A stretch of 44,337 nucleotides of DNA from the NCBI GenBank assembly GCA_027622195.1, contig JAQBZO010000014.1, positions 1 to 44,337 on the forward strand, written 5' to 3'. The position numbers and the translations under genes were made by a program. Of this stretch, positions 42,651 through 44,337 are shown piece by piece; the first letter of the stretch is position 1, and each line of letters opens with the position of its first letter. Under the pieces are notes generated by a model that was not told where the DNA came from, ran no database searches, and saw nothing but the letters and a program-made list of their open reading frames with translations. Source of the DNA: Planctomycetota bacterium. GTDB lineage: Bacteria; Planctomycetota; Phycisphaerae; Phycisphaerales; SM1A02.

Positions 42651-44337
42651 TGGGTTCTTTCCTTGCATCCTTGCTCATCGCTCTGTCGCTGATTGCCCCG
42701 CGCGCTTTCGCACAAGGCGGATGGGGCGAGTTGATGCAGGCGTACGGACTTCCTCCTGCGATGGAGCTCGCTGAAGTCGACGAGTTACTCGCTGCCCATG
42801 CGCCATTGCTTCCGGAATCGACGGCAACACTCGCAAGGCTCCACAGCGAGTACTTGGTGAGATTCGCGGCATTTCAAGAGAAAGATCTGGGACCGTTCCG
42901 AGGTCTTTACACATCGAGGATGACCGGGAATTCCGATTTCGCAGGTCTGGAATCACTTGCGGCCAATCGTGACGCGATCATCAAGCATGCCTTCTCGATC
43001 GACGCATCGTTGTTTGACGCGCTCCGACCCATCATCCAGCCAGACCGTGTCGCGGGCATTGATCGTATTCGTCGCAGGCGTGAACTCGCTGCGTTCTTGA
43101 ACACTCGAAGCATGGGGATTGCTTCGGCGTTGGTGGCCGACCTCACCACCATTGTCCTTCACATACCAGAAGCACAAAAGTTTCGATCCAAGTGGGACAG
43201 CACACTTGAGAGTTACGAGATTGTGCGCGTGCGGCAGATGCGCGAGGTGGTTTCGATGTTCATCCAGTACGGCATCCAGATGACACGACTCTGGAACGAG
43301 CAGAAAGTCAAAGATGTCAATCTGGAGAGTGATCCAGAGCAGGCTCGCATCGCGGTCGAAGCAGTGAGGGAATCGATCAATGTCGCGGGTGCTCCTCTTC
43401 AGGAAAAATGTGCCATCGTTCTTGCGTATCAACACAAGACACTCAAGACGATTGAGGAGACGTTGCCACGCAGTGTGGCGGACAAGGTCTTCGATGCGTT
43501 TGTCGTCGCCGCGTATGGAGACATTGTGGACGGCGAGGGAATGGGAGTTCCGTCTATCGCTCGCCGCGCCCTTCGGCTGAAGTCGCTCACCGACGCCGAG
43601 CGAGATGCGATCAGGTTGATCGCGACCGAGTGGCGCGCCGCAGACCAGAAACTGATGAAGGAGGTCATGGAAGTTTCGGACGAGACTTCTAGCCGAATGA
43701 TGATGACAATGGACCACTCCGTGTGGGAACGAGTGTCCGCAGCCAAACAAGATCTCCATGCGCGTCGAGTGGCTCGATCGATTGAAGCCTCTGCTGCGAT
43801 CGCGGCCTTCTTGGGCGACGAGCGTCAGGGGCGCGTCGATCATCCATCCGAGGACGACCTCCTTCCCGAGACTGGGGGAATCGATGCGATCGACATTCTC
43901 GTTGGCGTGGAAGGCGGCGTCCCAAACTTCGACACGCTCGGACCTGTTTGCAGATACGCAGTGATTCCTCGCATCCCGGGCGATCAGTTCCAGAGCTTTA
44001 TTGTTCGCAGAGCGGCGGGGAGTGAAGATGTGGTCGCTGCCCTCTTCATGGATTTGAGTGATGCATGGGAGGTCAGCGTGCGCCCGCACTGCGATGCGGT
44101 GTTCGCAGAGTTCTTTGATGTGGCGCTTACGCGCGAGGGATTGGCGCGCGCGCAGGCTCGTGCTGCAGAGGCGAGGCGTGAGGGCAGCGCACTCATCGAC
44201 TCTCTGATTGCGAAGGTGCAATTGGTGTCCACGACTTTCGATGCAGATTCCGCGGTTGCAGCGAGGACATGGGTTGCATGCTTCAACGCGCACCACGCCG
44301 CTGAATCAGCAATGTGGATCCTCGAAACACTTCCTGG
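42650..44337 (+). CDS. Secreted protein, unknown function (3' end outside the window)
   Basis: The reading frame runs from ATG 42650 to the window edge without a stop (562 codons plus two bases). A signal peptide is clear: MGSFLASLLIALSLIAPRAFA with cleavage before QGG (after residue 21). The mature part is almost entirely helical and charged (EQARIAVEAVRESIN; QARAAEARREGS near the end), probably with coiled coils. It has no lipobox and no motif that I recognise. It overlaps the DinB stop codon (TGATG), so the two genes are coupled. The opposite strand has a long open frame that is a shadow of this gene. Confidence 0.75.
   Translation, partial: MGSFLASLLIALSLIAPRAFAQGGWGELMQAYGLPPAMELAEVDELLAAHAPLLPESTATLARLHSEYLVRFAAFQEKDLGPFRGLYTSRMTGNSDFAGLESLAANRDAIIKHAFSIDASLFDALRPIIQPDRVAGIDRIRRRRELAAFLNTRSMGIASALVADLTTIVLHIPEAQKFRSKWDSTLESYEIVRVRQMREVVSMFIQYGIQMTRLWNEQKVKDVNLESDPEQARIAVEAVRESINVAGAPLQEKCAIVLAYQHKTLKTIEETLPRSVADKVFDAFVVAAYGDIVDGEGMGVPSIARRALRLKSLTDAERDAIRLIATEWRAADQKLMKEVMEVSDETSSRMMMTMDHSVWERVSAAKQDLHARRVARSIEASAAIAAFLGDERQGRVDHPSEDDLLPETGGIDAIDILVGVEGGVPNFDTLGPVCRYAVIPRIPGDQFQSFIVRRAAGSEDVVAALFMDLSDAWEVSVRPHCDAVFAEFFDVALTREGLARAQARAAEARREGSALIDSLIAKVQLVSTTFDADSAVAARTWVACFNAHHAAESAMWILETLP

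Noticed and set aside
42953-44296. Long minus-strand open frame (447 codons)
   Set aside because: It is antisense to the continuous plus-strand frame from 42650, which has a signal peptide and an overlapping start. The minus product is rich in His, Cys and Arg, as expected of a shadow frame.

Overview
The window looks like a chromosomal segment of a Gram-negative bacterium, most plausibly a planctomycete of the Phycisphaerae type. This is inference from gene content. A 16S rRNA 3' end is followed by a terminator instead of a tRNA/23S spacer, as in lineages with unlinked rRNA genes. There is an LptD-type outer-membrane protein, several secreted, lipo- or membrane proteins of no known family, and mostly housekeeping genes in short, tightly overlapped operons. 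No insertion sequence, prophage, CRISPR array, tRNA or toxin-antitoxin locus was seen. No stretch over 300 bases lacks a gene.

Layout. 1-260: 16S 3' end, two hairpins and a strong terminator. 260-2830: a Tat-type sugar isomerase/epimerase, a candidate small RNA, a small secreted protein and an exported FKBP prolyl isomerase; the last two diverge from a palindromic -10 box. 2862-5961 (minus): NTF2-like membrane protein, threonine aldolase, M29 aminopeptidase and lipoprotein in one operon. 6004-9078 (plus): Lon-N-domain protein, HAD phosphatase, LemA and RuvB. 9066-12185 (minus): LptD. 12278-14102: ribH-nusB-ftsY. 14146-15479: a pseudopilin-like gene and a membrane-anchored partner. 15511-18024: HrpB helicase. 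18034-18816 (minus): LOG-family protein. 19000-23306: folC-leuS. 23303-25161 (minus): two uncharacterised genes. 25228-31137: a five-gene run of zinc-ribbon membrane protein, DUF58, TgpA-like transglutaminase, PilZ/YcgR-like and Bax-inhibitor-1-like genes. 31166-39669: fatty-acid synthesis (rpmF-plsX-fabH-fabD-lipoprotein on minus, fabG on plus, acpP-fabF-GH15 on minus). 39891-40899: rpsL-rpsG. 41013-44337: ThiF/MoeB-like E1 enzyme, DinB-fold protein, and a secreted protein cut by the window edge.

The fatty-acid cluster supplies PlsX, FabH, FabD, FabG, ACP and FabF, covering initiation and most of elongation (dehydratase and enoyl reductase are elsewhere). RibH/NusB/FtsY, FolC/LeuS and RpsL/RpsG are translation- and cofactor-related housekeeping groups. 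I found no convincing new multi-gene defence or metabolic system.

The strongest unexpected signal is regulatory. Many transcription units start with a TANNNT hexamer placed 6-9 bases (four times exactly 6) before the start codon, with no Shine-Dalgarno sequence. This predicts leaderless mRNAs, while other genes (acpP, rpsL, rpsG, fabG, rpmF) carry clear Shine-Dalgarno sites matching the intact anti-SD of the 16S rRNA. Other points worth a look are a candidate small RNA at about 1199-1293, an intercistronic hairpin between acpP and fabF, inversion of fabG within an otherwise conserved cluster, and Arg88 in ribosomal protein S12.
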